DNA of 52,500 nucleotides from Tubiluchus corallicola. Its lineage: Eukaryota > Priapulida > Priapulimorpha > Priapulimorphida > Tubiluchidae. Every line of letters starts with the position of its first letter. Positions within the stretch are counted from its first letter, which is position 1. Under the pieces are notes generated by a model. It was given only the letters and a program-made list of their open reading frames with translations, ran no database searches and was not told where the DNA came from. Positions 11,041 to 23,040 of this stretch are shown in pieces. The stretch is from contig JAQGDQ010000774.1 in the NCBI GenBank assembly GCA_030141605.1, positions 1-52,500 of the forward strand, given 5' to 3'. The position numbers were made by a program, and so were the translations under genes.

Positions 11041-13740
11041 AATTATCAAGCCAGAGAGATGGCCACTACTTAGACTGCCAGATGCTCATTTTGATTCAAA
11101 AGCAGAAAACTTTTGCACAGTGCTAGAGTTCATTAAGATAATTACTTTTGGTTATGGAGTCAATCGAAATTCGTCCAATATGGCTACAATTTTCGGGATA
11201 GCCCACAATATGGCTGTTTCTAGCTTACAAGGACATTATCTTATCTATTAGAGCAGACAGGATAATGATATTGGTGCTTATATGTGGGTTTTCAAGGTCA
11301 AGGAGTCAACATCTGATGCTTGAATACCTCTGTAATGCCCACCCCATTTTGAGATAGCTGCAAATATTGTACAAAATGATGGAATTGCATATTTTGACTT
11401 AAAAACATAAAATTTTGCAAATTGCTATTACCCATCCAGTAAACTAATTTTAGATTTGAGGCCAATCGAAACTATCCAATATGGCTACAGCATGCAACAT
11501 GGCCGACAAGATGGCTGTTGTCAGCTCACAAGGGGTATACCTTTTAGAAATTGTGAACAAAGCCTACCTGTTTTGTCAACAAAAAGTGCACCTACAGTCA
11601 CAACTAGCAAGACTAAGTTTGAATGCTGGCATCGTTTCTTGAATGAATATACCTGGTAACAGCTTTTAATACTGCGTGAGGTACATTACTACACTCTGCT
11701 TAATGTCTGGAACAGGCGAACATCTTAGGTATATAGCTTTTCATAAAAATTTCAATACCGTAGGCCCTGAAAAGAATCAGTTTTATCAGCTTTTAGTGGT
11801 TCACCAGATTTGAGATTTTACAGGAGAGAAAAAAGGATGCCTTTTCTACATAGTAGGTGTTGAAGAGGTAACAAAGAATGTGGTGCCTCTAAGCATTTCC
11901 TAGAGCTAAGCCGCTACTTCCCTAAAGTTTGGGTTTGAATGTTTTGCCGCAGTCCAGTATGACAAAACTAGTACATGCATCAGTGTCACAGTTGATGTAA
12001 CAGATAAAGACTTGCTAACAAAAGAGTCTCATAGGATGTAAAGTTTGAGCATACCAATTAGGTTGTGCAGCAAGCAGAACTGTCAGGACCAGACATTGCA
12101 CCCTGCCCCAAACTTTACTATCATCATAAGAGAAAGGCTAGAAAAGTTTTACTGAACTGACACGGAAATCACACTGAATTTTGCATTCTAAAGCGTCCAA
12201 AGAGTGTCTACCACTTATTTAATGTTTAACCAGCAATTGAATTTGTGCTGTGGCAGATGTAAATGCACTGAAACGAGTACTGTTTGCACAAAAGATATAT
12301 TTTAGATATGTTTAAAATAAAATTAATAATAGGTTTTAATAAATATATCATTATTACATGTACTATGAATAATAATAGCTAGGTTTTGCTGATAACATCA
12401 CTTCTAAACTCGGTCATCATTCACCATCATATTTGCATGACACAAGGAATACTTTCTTGGACACATTTACATCTGTCACAACACCATTTCGCTTACTGGT
12501 AACAACATTGACTAAGTTGTTGACAAGCTTTTGGTGCTTCAGAATACAAAGTACAGTGTGATGTCCTGTCAGCCTTGTCAGTCCAGTAAAACTTTTGTGA
12601 TATGGTGAGCCAAATGGTGATAGTAAAATCTAGGGCAGGGATAAAAACCAGGAAGCAACAGTTCTGCTTGATGCACAACCTGATCAGTCTGCTCCAGCAT
12701 TGCATCCAATGACAATTTTCCTTGTGGATAAGTGCTCATGTGCTATGCCAACTGTCACAGTGATACATGTGTTATCTTTGTCATACTAGAGTGCAGCAAA
12801 ATTGTTCAAGCACAAACATGAGAAAACATACAGTGGCTGTAGTATTTCGAGGAAAATTCAAGTATCAAAAACAACCTTGCTACACTCTGACAGTACATGC
12901 ATTATAGATGACAAAACATGTAGACATTTGTTCACAATTCCTAAGAGATATCGCACTACTGAGCTAGCCACAGCAATCTTGTCGGCCATCTTGGATGCTA
13001 TGGCCATATTGAGTAAGTTTCAGTTGGTTTCACCTCGAAAATTATTCATTCTGGTGGGTTTTAGCATTGTGTAAATTTTTTTTGCTTTTAAAATAAAATG
13101 AGCATTTGCGTCAGAGATGGACTCCTTGATATGGAAATCCTGCGTTAAGCACAAAAATCATCATCCAGTCTGCTCTGATATCTAAGATGTAGAGCTTGAA
13201 AGCTAGCAACAGCCGTATTGTCGGCCATCTCGAGAATTGCGGCAATATTGGACGAATTTCAATGAATTGCGTAACCATTATTAAACATCTTAAAGGACAG
13301 GAAAAGGGTTATCTGAAGTAGGTTTCAAAAAATCGCTTTAAAAATTTTTATAACTTTATAGAAATCTTATGCATACGTCGTTTTAGCATTAAAAGAAATC
13401 TTTGTTTGTTTTCATTTTAAATCTTCCGCAAAACTGTTCCGACGGCGTCATTAGATCACGCGTGTCACTACGCAAATGTAAATCACTGGAAGAAAAGGCA
13501 ATGTTCAGCCTTGTCTAAGCTGTTTTGACATGTTTCATACAGCGTTACTGCCGATGCAAACCCTGTGTGCAAAAAAGCAAAAAAGTGATAGACGAATATT
13601 TCAAGACGAATATTTTAGGGTTTATGTAAGTGGAGGGCTTTATTGAACTCTAGCACTGTGCAAAGTTTTATGCTTCTGAACAGCATTTGTTTCACCAGTC
13701 TGGCAAACTAAATAGCAGCCATCTCATTGACGTCATAATT
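11040..13740. repeat. Foldback-like element 2, copy A
   Basis: The left arm at about 11,040-11,660 reads cgaaattcgtccaatatggc, then aatatggctgtttctagctt, then ggccgacaagatggctgttg, then aattgtgaacaaagcctacc. The right arm (about 12,860-13,270, extending to 13,740) gives the same series reversed: caattcctaagagatatcgc, tcttgtcggccatcttggat, gctagcaacagccgtattgt, aatattggacgaatttcaat. The arms therefore form an imperfect inverted repeat of about 0.6 kb around a 1.2 kb centre. No transposase ORF is visible. The copy A' counterpart is 37,740-39,935. Confidence 0.62.
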
Positions 13741-14429
13741 AAACTTTTTGCTGAAGTTTTGGGGTATTTTGGATACGATATTCGTTGGACCAAATTCTAC
13801 CAAGAATTTACCAAAACATTTTCTTTCAATCTTTTTTAAGGCGAGGCTTTCTTTCTCTTTTTACCAGATTGGCTACAAAAATGCAAAATCATCACAAACA
13901 ATGGGAAAAACTGGTAGCGTTTTTGGCAATTTCTGGTTTAAAACAAAAGACTAAGACTGACAAACCAACTGATGAACAAAAAGCGAAAGTTTAGGCATAT
14001 TATGTAAGTGAGTAAATTGAAAAATTAGGACCTGGACCATAGACCTACAGCAAGAATAAAAGACGAATGTTGAGGATACTTTATAACAGACAAATGTTTC
14101 CTTGTGTGAACAAGAAATGGAGCAAAAATAGTAACCACGCGTGATCTGGTATATTTATGTGTGTTATGAGCAAAATTGAAGGTGTTTTGTCTGTTAACAT
14201 ATTTTGACTCAGACGCACAAGTATAATTGTAAAGTAAATGAGGTAATTTTTCTTATACACAGTTGGATTTCTATTGTGTGGGTTATAACTCAAAGAATGC
14301 CCGGCACTTATGAAGTCACACTGGCAGTGCTTGTCACTGAGATTTGCTTTTGTTCTCATTCTGGGTCTATGATCCTGGTCCACAATTTCAATTTTCTGTT
14401 CCTTAGTTGTAGCCCAGGCAACATGTCAA

Positions 14430-14700
14430 AAAAAACGTTGTCACCTTGTTTTTTTTTCAAATATTGCGACAATTTGGAAATGTTGACTTGCCATAACATT
14501 ATACCAATATCCTTTGATAATATTATTTCCATACTGTGACAATATTTCGCCAGATTTAGTACCATTATCGTCATACATTTATATATTTTGACAATATTTT
14601 TCCATGTTGTGACAACGTTTTGACATTATTGGTCAAATTTGCAATATTGTCAAAATGTTTTCATAATATTAAAAAAATATTGCCAAAAATATTGGTACAA
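14430..14700. repeat. AT-rich block of TGACAATATT motifs on both strands
   Basis: The phrases ctgtgacaatatttc, ttttgacaatatttttcc, ttgtgacaacgttttgac and, inverted, gcaatattgtcaaaatg occur close together, so the single strand could fold. It may be an old small inverted-repeat element, but no target-site duplication was identified. Confidence 0.4.
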
Positions 14701-15289
14701 TGCTGTTATGTATATATATAGTATCTGCATTCAGTCGTTCTATGCATATTGAGATTTCTGGCGAAGAAATCATTTGCAGGTTTTGTTTCAAAACTAACAG
14801 CAAAATAGGCTCATTACATTTTATTGCTGTTGCACTTATGACTGTAAGTCGCTGCTAATGGTTAAAAGATGATTAATTGCCAGATTTTGGAGAAGTTTGA
14901 CAATACCTTATGCTAATTTCTTTTTTGATGTTTACCAATAGGAGCTAATTTTTGATCTCTCACAGAAATTCTGAGTGTAGTGTCTTTTTGGATATCTTTA
15001 AATGTGAACCATATTATTGTAACATCGCTTAGGCTCTTTACGTGGATGTGACCATTGTGAGGTAGCAAAAAACATAATGGCTGTAAATTGAACTGGCTCT
15101 CCTGACCTCCATTTAAAAGTTCTTTGAAACTATTTTTGCCACATTTATTAAAGCGTTTCTATCACTAAAGCATAGTCAGTTTTCAATCTTTGCCTGGACA
15201 AAACTTTATTTATAATCTTTAATCATACATGTTTAAAGGATATAATTTGCTATAATGTTGTACGTTTTAGTTCACAGGGCTATTCGCTG

Positions 15290-15720
15290 TCAAATGACAG
15301 ATAAGACTGTTTTTAACCCTCAGCCGACCATGGCGTTTTTATATAACAATAAAGACCAGGCAAGATAAAAATTACACCCATAAATATTTTGCTTAACATG
15401 CGTTGCTAACTGGACAGAATGACCAATTGGTAATTGAGGTGCTGCTATTAGTACGAAACCAAGTTCTATGGCAAGTTGGCATATGAGGGCAGCGAGGATA
15501 AAAAGAGGCTTTCAACTATTGTGCTATATTATTTATGCTTGGCTCTTCAAGTCTAATGAAATTTTTATATAACAGCCTAACGATGTTCACAGTTTAGTTG
15601 TTCTAAGGCATCCACTTCGTCTTCACTTGCTAGATCTTCTGAAATTCTATGCTCATCAACTTCAAGCTTAGCCACATTAGCTAAAGTTCTCGTTCTTACA
15701 AAATAATATTCAAATAAAGA
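15290..15720 (-). repeat. Dispersed repeat, copy 1 (possible old transposon fragment)
   Basis: It aligns with 22,670-23,040 through the phrases gaatgaccaattggta, caagttggcata and catccacttcgtcttcact. On the minus strand a short open stretch reads KLEVDEHRISEDLASEDEVD, acidic in character; the second copy is shifted out of frame at the same place. Family not recognised. Confidence 0.45.
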
Positions 15721-16585
15721 AATTCCACAAACTTTAATTAGTATCTGGAACGATTGCCTTGTAAAAAAACATGAATAATATTTTTTAACAAAACCAAGGC
15801 ATGGTTACATAACACATCGAAAAATATTTAGTCACCACAAGTTTGAAAAATTTTCATTGTCTGCTTCAATATAAAAAGATATCAGCAAATGCTCCTGGGG
15901 TAAATTTTTACCTCACCTTGGTCGGCAAAGGGCGAAAATAATTGTTGGAGTTTTGCATTTTTATCACTAAATTCACAAAAGTATTTCCTGTTTCAAGACT
16001 CGTCTAAATTCAAGTTAAACAAAACTCGTCTAAAAATTGATTTGATCACAAATGTTTGCTTATTGAGTAATAGGATTGGCTCGTAGACGCACACAAATAC
16101 ATAATACCAATGGTTGTACAATAACAAAAGCTGCAGCATCAGAACCTGTAAAATACATTAGTTCAGCCAAGTTGATTTTGAGCCTCCAGCTCATGATATC
16201 TCAAAGCACTAAATAAATTCTCAGTACTGGAAGAAATTGTTCTAACACCTATACCTTGCAGCAAACCTGATTCTATTGATTAAAGCTGTTTATATGTGAT
16301 AATATAATGAATGGTGTTTGTTGCAAAATGGAAGAACCTATACTGCTCTGAAGACATGCATTTTGGTTCAAATACTTTACAATTTTACATATAATTTTTG
16401 CAACAATCAACAATCATTAGACTACCAATATACAGCCAGAAAAGAGTTAACAGCATCACATCTATTTCGCTTGGCACTGCCCTGAAATTAAGCCTCTTAC
16501 ACATTCCAGTATGACAAGCCACCCAATTCATGTGTGCTTGGACAAAATTACGGATACGGATAAAATATCACGAATGCGGATACGG

Positions 16586-16626
16586 TATAATATATTATTA
16601 TTATTATTATTGTTATTATTATTACT
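16586..16626. repeat. ATT microsatellite
   Basis: Short (att)n tract with one gtt interruption, shared with 40,944-40,972 in A'. Confidence 0.85.
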
Positions 16627-16811
16627 GTACCCCGTTAACAACTAATTCAGCAAGTATATAGTTCTGAAAAATTTCTTCATTTCCTGCATAACCGAGCCCC
16701 AATCTTTGCCAATGTATAATCTAACATGTAAATGATATATAAACTAGCTGACACATTGGGATCAAAGGAAGCCTCACTTGAGTGATATGTCCAAAGTACG
16801 CAAAGATGTAA

Positions 16812-18914
16812 TTAGTCAGCAGGGGATTTACATATGTATAAAAAATCTTTATTACAGACATCGTCATTCCATGAGCCAAACTGATGATGATTGATAGTCA
16901 AACAGTGTTCTCTTTCTTTAAAATTGCTAGGTTCTTTACCCGGCTCCCAATTATTATATATGATGACATGGCCGTTAGAAATCCACACCCAATTGCCTTC
17001 TAGGTATTGATCTGTCCCACCAATCCAGAATGTCCTATTATCCCGTATGTCTATAAAAAGAATATTAATTAATGAACATGACATCAGCATACAATGAGAC
17101 AATTTCCATTTGGGTGAAGAGATAAATTCAGTTAAAATGATCCCCTTTAGGACCAAAACTGCTCTCACTAAAATGCAAATTAAAAATCAATTTTTGCACT
17201 TTAACGATTTACAGTATCACTCGTGTGAAATCCGTTAATACAGAAAAATTCAACTATCCAGACACAACGCACCCATGCGCTCTAACCTCAAGTCTTCTCT
17301 ATTGTTAGAGAAGTTCAGTAGGTTCTTTTCCTAGAATAGCAGCAGAATACTGCACATCTTGGTCTGCAGGCGATCAATAAAATAGTTTGGACGATGACAC
17401 AAGTGTTTACCAGACTAAGCTACTCAAAGGTGTAAGTTGGCATTTTTCTCACTTTTATCAATTTAAATCTCTAAAAATTAAAAAATGGAATGGTTAGACA
17501 GCCATGATTCTGATGAACAAAACTTATTTATAATCTTTTAATTGTGTCATACTCATAAAGTAATAGAAAAGTCATGGGTCTTATAAAACCCATTTTGAAT
17601 GGACTGGTCCGGAAGAAGTTAAGACAACTGGTTATTTATTCGACAAACAGTGTTTTGCTGAATCTAGCCGAATTGTTTATATAGACGTAATAAACAAATG
17701 CAATTGCTGCCGTAACTAAGAGCTAAATTTTACAGGCGGCATCAAACGAGTAAAATGTGCGAAATTAACATAAACCATCAAGAAACACACATGTGATACT
17801 ATGTAGTAAAACGTATTAAATAAACTTGTTTTTGTAGTGTTCAGAAGATATATCAATGGATATACAGGTGAAAGAAACATATTAATGTGTACATGGAGGT
17901 GGAATTTCATATCCACGGCATCCCTAGTGGTGGCTAGGAGTTTCCTCTGATCAACAAGAGATCACCAGGTGTTCACACGCTCTTACCATCATATGTCTAA
18001 AGATTTTGCAAAAGTTGTCAGAATTGCAACCGGGACACATTTTTCTAAACGACATATGATAATAACAACATGAGAACCACTTTTAAAAAGGACAGGTAGG
18101 TAATAATTTAATTTCAAATCAATGTGCAGATCATTTTGGGAATATGGTGACTAATTTGATTTTTACAAACAAGGATAGCACACAATTAGGCCTTATTCTA
18201 AAATCAAGACTTAACATGCAGGTGCTTTTAATATTACACCCTACAATATTAAGAAGAAATTAGTCTTCAACTCAATAAAACAATATAATTATTTTCTTAT
18301 AATATACAATATAATTAACATCAAATTTTGACAGCTATGCTGGCTTATAATTTTAATGGGCCTATAAAACTGTACAGAAAAATTCTGTGTAAATTAAAAT
18401 ACTTACCAAACGGTGCAATTCTTTCTGTGTAGTCAGTTATAAAGCGATTTTCTGCACCTGTTGTTATGGTAGCTAATTCACCACCTCCCTTTTTGCATGA
18501 TATCACAGCTTTCCACCAATCTAATTTTGGTTTTGTATGAAACCAGTAACAATGGCCATGATAGTGTATTCCACCATTTGGACAACAAGTTGAGTTTGAT
18601 TCAGCCTGACGCTTAAAAGCAAATATGTTTAGTTTATTGCTTTAAAATTGAAGATGATTTTCTGTAATTCATAAAAAAGCAGTTTACACCATAACTAAAA
18701 AACGTTTCTCTATTATTATCTGATAATTGATAATAAGGAAATTGCTAATTTTTTAGTACCATGGGTCAGAACTTCAATAATAGTAAAAGTCAAAACAAAT
18801 AGTTACTTGTATTACAACAGTTACCTTGTTAGATCTTTTAATGCTTGCACTTGGACCACGCAGATTAGCTAACACATATAGTAGCAGTAACCCAAACAGT
18901 GATGTCAAATTCAT
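16812..18914 (-). CDS. Secreted single-domain C-type lectin, three exons (complete)
   Basis: Joined exons are 18914-18825 (30 codons), 18605-18407 and 17050-16812 (stop TAA), giving 175 residues. Donors (gtaact, gtaagt) and acceptors (cgtcag, tttatag) are canonical and phases agree (0, then 1). Exon 1 is a signal peptide (MNLTSLFGLLLLYVLANLRG). Exons 2 and 3 form a long-form C-type lectin domain: Cys37/38 and Cys49, Cys67, WIGG at 105-108, Cys146, WND at 157-159, Cys162 and YIC ending at Cys170. An NST glycosylation sequon is at 34-36. In this family EPN or QPD plus WND bind calcium and sugar; here the first motif is EPS (136-138), so binding may be weakened or altered. Introns are 219 and 1,356 bp. 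An in-frame ATG at 19,004 would add 30 hydrophobic residues; the later ATG gives the cleaner signal peptide. Role inferred: secreted carbohydrate recognition, perhaps innate immunity. Confidence 0.88.
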
Positions 18915-19004
18915 TGTGCATACGGGAACAATTGTCCAGATGAACGACAAAACACTCTTGCAGTTTTTTAATATAACTAATAAGCAAAAAATAGAAAAGT
19001 CCAT

Positions 19005-20060
19005 AAAAGAGGCTGCAGTTCAACAAATCAATTATTTGCACAAATCAGGTAAATGAAACATTAAAATTAGTGCTCAGCTTAATTTAGGTTTGTCAGAAAT
19101 AAACAAATTTATATCAATACATAATTTGTGGAGACAAATAAGGCTTTCCCTGACCATTATGAATGTCTGATGCAGTGTGAAAAGCAATTTGGCAATCGAC
19201 AATCCACATTTGTGTTATAGTAGAAACGAAAAACCTGATAATGTAGATTGGTTTAATGCATTGACTAAAATCCAAAGTGTATATAAAAATGTAGAAAGGT
19301 GACTAGCTACTGCAAGCAACTGGGCCACATTTTACTAGAAAATACACAAATTGTTTCTGACTTCTGATTCATGATGTAAACTTCCACTGCAATCAAACTG
19401 CAGATTATTAAAATAATCCAGTTTTTATGGCAAAAATATTGAAACACAACAATCACATACAGATTATAAACACTTGCTGAGAGGTGAGAGAAAGCTGTTA
19501 AATGTAAAATCTTGTATTCTGATGTACAAAGTGATTCTCACAAACTATACTAGTTACTTCCTTCTCCACAGACTAAACAGTCCAACACTAGAAACACTAG
19601 AAACACTAAATTACATGTAAATCAAAACTCAAGAATGTGAAAAGTTTAATTTCCTACTGTTTATTTAATTGGCAATGACTATTTTTTCTTTAGCTAATCA
19701 CGGACATGTCTCAAATTGGCTTGATATTCGAATTTAATATTCAATATTGAAAGTAAAAATAGTTTAACGTGGGTTGTTACTCAAGATTTGGCGTGGCATC
19801 AACTACAACTAAAGAAATGTTTCATCACCTCAATTCATTTCTATTCAAGTTGATTTATGCTATACAATTCAAACACAGGGTTTTAATAGCAAACGAAATT
19901 TAGGATCAAACATACAAAGAGCCGCTAAAATAATTAGAAACTATGTTTAGAAGAATGCAGTTGCAGTATACAATCAGTAAAATTGCTTAATAGCCTCATT
20001 ATAGATTCATGTTCTGTTGTCTGCCTGAAAATTTACGAATTTCACGTACCGCCTGTACAA
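19005..20060. other. Upstream flank of the lectin gene; no gene seen
   Basis: AT-rich sequence upstream of lectin exon 1 on the minus strand. No clear TATA box or initiator could be assigned, and no frame resembles a protein family. Confidence 0.45.
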
Positions 20061-20063
20061 TTG

Positions 20064-20390
20064 CTGTTGTAACCAAAGAAAAGTTTGTGACATCACAATG
20101 ATACATATTGTTCACTAGCTCAACAGTAATCTAACCATACAGCTGCCTGCTCTTTCATGTTCCTGTATACCCTCACTTTTTACAAGTTTCATATTTGACA
20201 CCAGTGTTCCATGTCTGAAATGTAGTTGTAGCCAAAAAAAGTTCGAAACACCTCACTAAAAACACATATTGTTCACTAGCTCCGTAGCTATCTACCCCTA
20301 GGCGCCTGCCCATTACAAAATTTCTCTTTCCCAGTGCCCGCATTATGTTTTAAGATTAATTCAGTTTAGCTTTTCACTTGGATTTTGGAA
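20064..20390. repeat. Diverged 160-bp tandem duplication
   Basis: The phrase acatattgttcactagctc occurs at about 20,104 and 20,263, with flanking similarity (gtagttgtagccaaaaaaag against gctgttgtaaccaaagaaaa; agctgcctgc against ggcgcctgcc). Confidence 0.6.
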
Positions 20391-20545
20391 TGTAAGTGTG
20401 GCTGGCAAGCCATTTTCGTAGAAGTTCCTAGTTTTTCTTTACCAGATTACTGCTGCAGCTGTTTTTACCAGTCTTGAGGGCAAATTTCATTTACGTTAGA
20501 ATTCTGCTTATTCAATACATTGTAGAGCTACAATAGATGTAAAGT

Positions 20546-20580
20546 AATGATTATGATGATGATGATGATGGTGATGATGA
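20546..20580. repeat. ATG/GATG microsatellite
   Basis: Short imperfect (gat)n tract with one ggt interruption. Confidence 0.8.
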
Positions 20581-21109
20581 CCAATATAGGATGGACCAAT
20601 CTGATGAGCTCTTTGACCAAAGTTCGACTGAACTTTAGAACACTACAGTTATCCTGGGAACGAAAATAGTTTAGAAGTCTGACATTTTTGAAGTCTTTTT
20701 AATGACACTTAAGGCGATTGATACATTTATAAGACTTATAAAATATATTTAATGATAATTAGAAATATGATTATGCAGTACATCACGTATTATGCTTTAA
20801 AATTTGTAATGTTTTGTGACTTTTATGATTATTGGAATCCATTATTATTATTATTATTAATGGAAGTGCGAGCGTGGAGTAAGAAATGGGTTTTTGAACA
20901 ATTTGAAAAGAATGAATTTGAAACCCAGCACTCTATTGTCAGTTATATGTCTGCATTTGATATTATGCATTACATTATAATAAACATCACTTTTATTATT
21001 CCTAACTTTAGTAAGTGATTTCTGCTTTTGTGCGTTTTATAAATCATTGCCAACAACAAACTAATTCCAAAACAAAAATCACAACAATAAGGGCTTATCT
21101 AAGTCAGAT

Positions 21110-21472
21110 ACATAGTACAAAAAAAGCCGAACAAAACTTTTGGCGGTTCTGCCGTCGGCTGATCTTCAAACGCTGTTTTTAGTGAAGCCTGGTAGAGTGT
21201 GCAGCACATGTAGTACTAAGAAGCTTAAAAAAACTTTTGATGGTTCTACTGTCCGCTGATCTTCAAGCGCTGTTTTTAGTGAAGCCTGGTAGAGAGTGCA
21301 GCACATGTAGTACTAAGAAGCTGAACAAAACTTTGACAGTTCCGCTGTCACTGATCTTCAAGCGGTGTTTTTAGTGAAGCCTGGTAGAGAGTGCAGCACT
21401 AGTAGTACAAAAAAAGCCGAACAAAACTTTTGACGGTTCTGCCATCCGCTGATCTTCAAGCGCTATTTTTAC
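21110..21472. repeat. 97-bp tandem repeat, about 3.7 units
   Basis: The word agtac followed by an a-rich run starts units at about 21,114, 21,212, 21,309 and 21,404. Each unit contains ccgctgatcttcaagcgct and ttagtgaagcctggtagaga. Units differ by small substitutions. No open frame spans it. Confidence 0.9.
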
Positions 21473-21639
21473 ATTTTTGCCATATTTCAAGACAGACATT
21501 TGCTCTGCCCGAATGATTCAATGAAACATTAACACACATAATAACATAGTTTGCAGTGCAAGTATTCTACACATTTCAACTAAGTTATTAATGTTATTAT
21601 TACTAGATAAACCCCGCAACAGGAATTTTGCACATAAAC

Positions 21640-21985
21640 CCATAAAACAACTCACACCAACCCACCCAACCGCACCACTCACAACACACCACAAACACCA
21701 CACTACCCACATCATACCTTCCAAACCACAGCACACAACTCCACACCATACCACCCCACCATGCTACCCACACCACATCATCCTCACCACATAAACTTAC
21801 ACCATGCTACACCACACCAATCACACCATACAACAGCCATTACATCACACCAAGCAAAACCCACCACATCACATGGTGACCATGCTGATAATGATGATGG
21901 TGATGATGGTGATGATGATGATGATGAATATGACGACGCTGATAATCATGACAACGATGACGACGATGATGACAACACATACAAA
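21640..21985. repeat. Degenerate CCACA-rich tract followed by GATGATG tract
   Basis: Positions 21,640-21,880 are a strand-asymmetric low-complexity run of cac, caac and ccac words. Positions 21,890-21,985 are an imperfect (gat)n/(gac)n microsatellite. The 111-codon frame over both is low complexity and not a gene. Confidence 0.85.
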
Positions 21986-22444
21986 TCCAATAGTACAGTT
22001 TTATACCTAAACCTTGCAAGATATTCTGTACAATATGTATTTTCTTTAAGGTGTTTCAGACATTTCTTTGTTTGCACCAGCATTTTCAACTTGTGAAATG
22101 TAAAACTCGGGTAAGTTCGGGAATCTGGGAATGCAAAAGTTTATATTGGGCAGACAACCATGTTGTTTGATAGCTATTGAGCCAGTGAATAATATATATC
22201 CCAGCTGAGGTGTTACAAACTTTTCCTTGATTAGACCAGCACTTGTACTTGTATGCAACCACACAAAGAAAGGGGTTCACAACTAAACAATATAAACTAT
22301 ATTCACTAAATTCAGAATTGGTGCTTACAAATTGGATATTGAGAGGGGAGAAAATACCTGCTTACCAAAGAATATGTAAAATGTGTGAGATGAATCAAGT
22401 GGCAGATGCATTTTCACTGATATTTTAATGCTTCGAACACTTAC

Positions 22445-22591
22445 TTGCTTAAAATTTATTCCACACGTAAAGTCACCAGCTTTGAAGTAAATGCGTAGAA
22501 TTGAAATTATCCAAAAACTATTGTTGCACGTTTGATTCTCAGAAACATTGTATCGTAATAATGGCATTCTTTGAGGCATTGTTCTTGTCAT
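22445..22591 (-). CDS. Candidate exon with perfect GTAAGT donor (doubtful)
   Basis: A minus-strand frame reads MTRTMPQRMPLL, then two cysteines (QTCNN and DFTCG), ending INFKQ directly before gtaagt at 22,444-22,439. Further open stretches follow at 22,090-22,264 on the same strand. No family is recognised, and no clear acceptor defines the upstream end. A match to a strong donor alone can be chance in 52 kb. Confidence 0.2.
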
Positions 22592-22669
22592 AGTAAAATC
22601 AACAATAACATTGTTCTAACTTCTCAGAATTCATTCTAAACTCTTAACGGATCAGGGGATCTTTTAATT

Positions 22670-23040
22670 AGAATAAAAACCCAGCGGTGTAAAAAATTAC
22701 CCCATGAAAGTTTTGCTTAATATGTGTTACTAACTGGATAGAATGACCAATTGGTAGTTGAGGTGCTCCAATTAGTACAAAACTAAGTCTTGTGACAAGT
22801 TGGCATAGATATATAAGGGCTCCAAGGACCAAAAAATGGCTTCAAACCATTGCACTCTATTGTTTATACTATAATTATTTCTAAACTTGGTTTTTCAAGT
22901 CTTGTGAATATTTTTATAATAGCCTAATGATGTTCAAGGCTTAATTTTAAGACATCCGCTTCGTCTTCACTAGCTCAGTCTTCTAAAATTTTTATCTTCA
23001 TCAGCTTCAAGCTTAGTTGCCAGTACAGCTAATGTTCCAG
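22670..23040 (-). repeat. Dispersed repeat, copy 2
   Basis: Diverged partner of 15,290-15,720 (tagaatgaccaattggtagt, catccgcttcgtcttcacta). The acidic frame seen in the partner is interrupted here, so it is a remnant. Confidence 0.45.

Larger units (their letters stand above)
13574..16475. other. 2.9 kb present only in copy A; no gene recognised
   Basis: It begins in the outer part of the foldback arm and then becomes AT-rich. At 14,430-14,700 the motif tgacaatattt and its complement recur many times on both strands. At 15,290-15,720 lies a dispersed repeat shared with 22,670-23,040. Frames of 100-111 codons at 14,081-14,539 overlap on opposite strands and show no domain. Confidence 0.5.
1..17072 (+). 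repeat. Segmental duplication, copy A
   Basis: Direct repeat of 28,300-41,412. Matching blocks: 1-5,796 with about 28,999-34,196; 7,143-13,573 with 34,288-40,223; 16,476-16,585 with 40,486-40,581; 16,586-17,072 with 40,938-41,412. The offset is 29,004 near position 2,016, 27,145 near 7,192, 26,704 near 12,493 and 24,327 near 16,812; the steps mark indels. Bases 330-3,900 differ from the partner at only scattered positions, for example gatctgatgtcac against gatctgacgtcac. Confidence 0.93.

Noticed and set aside
12493-12705. 70-codon minus-strand frame identical in both duplicates
   Set aside because: Identity reflects the recent duplication; it lies inside the foldback-like element and has no signal or domain.
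14081-14539. Overlapping frames of 100-111 codons on opposite strands
   Set aside because: Neither has domain similarity or splice context, and the segment is absent from copy A'.
16100-16165. Possible short minus-strand terminal exon (SDAAAFVIVQPLVLCIC)
   Set aside because: The acceptor is acceptable, but no partner exon or family supports it and copy A' lacks it.
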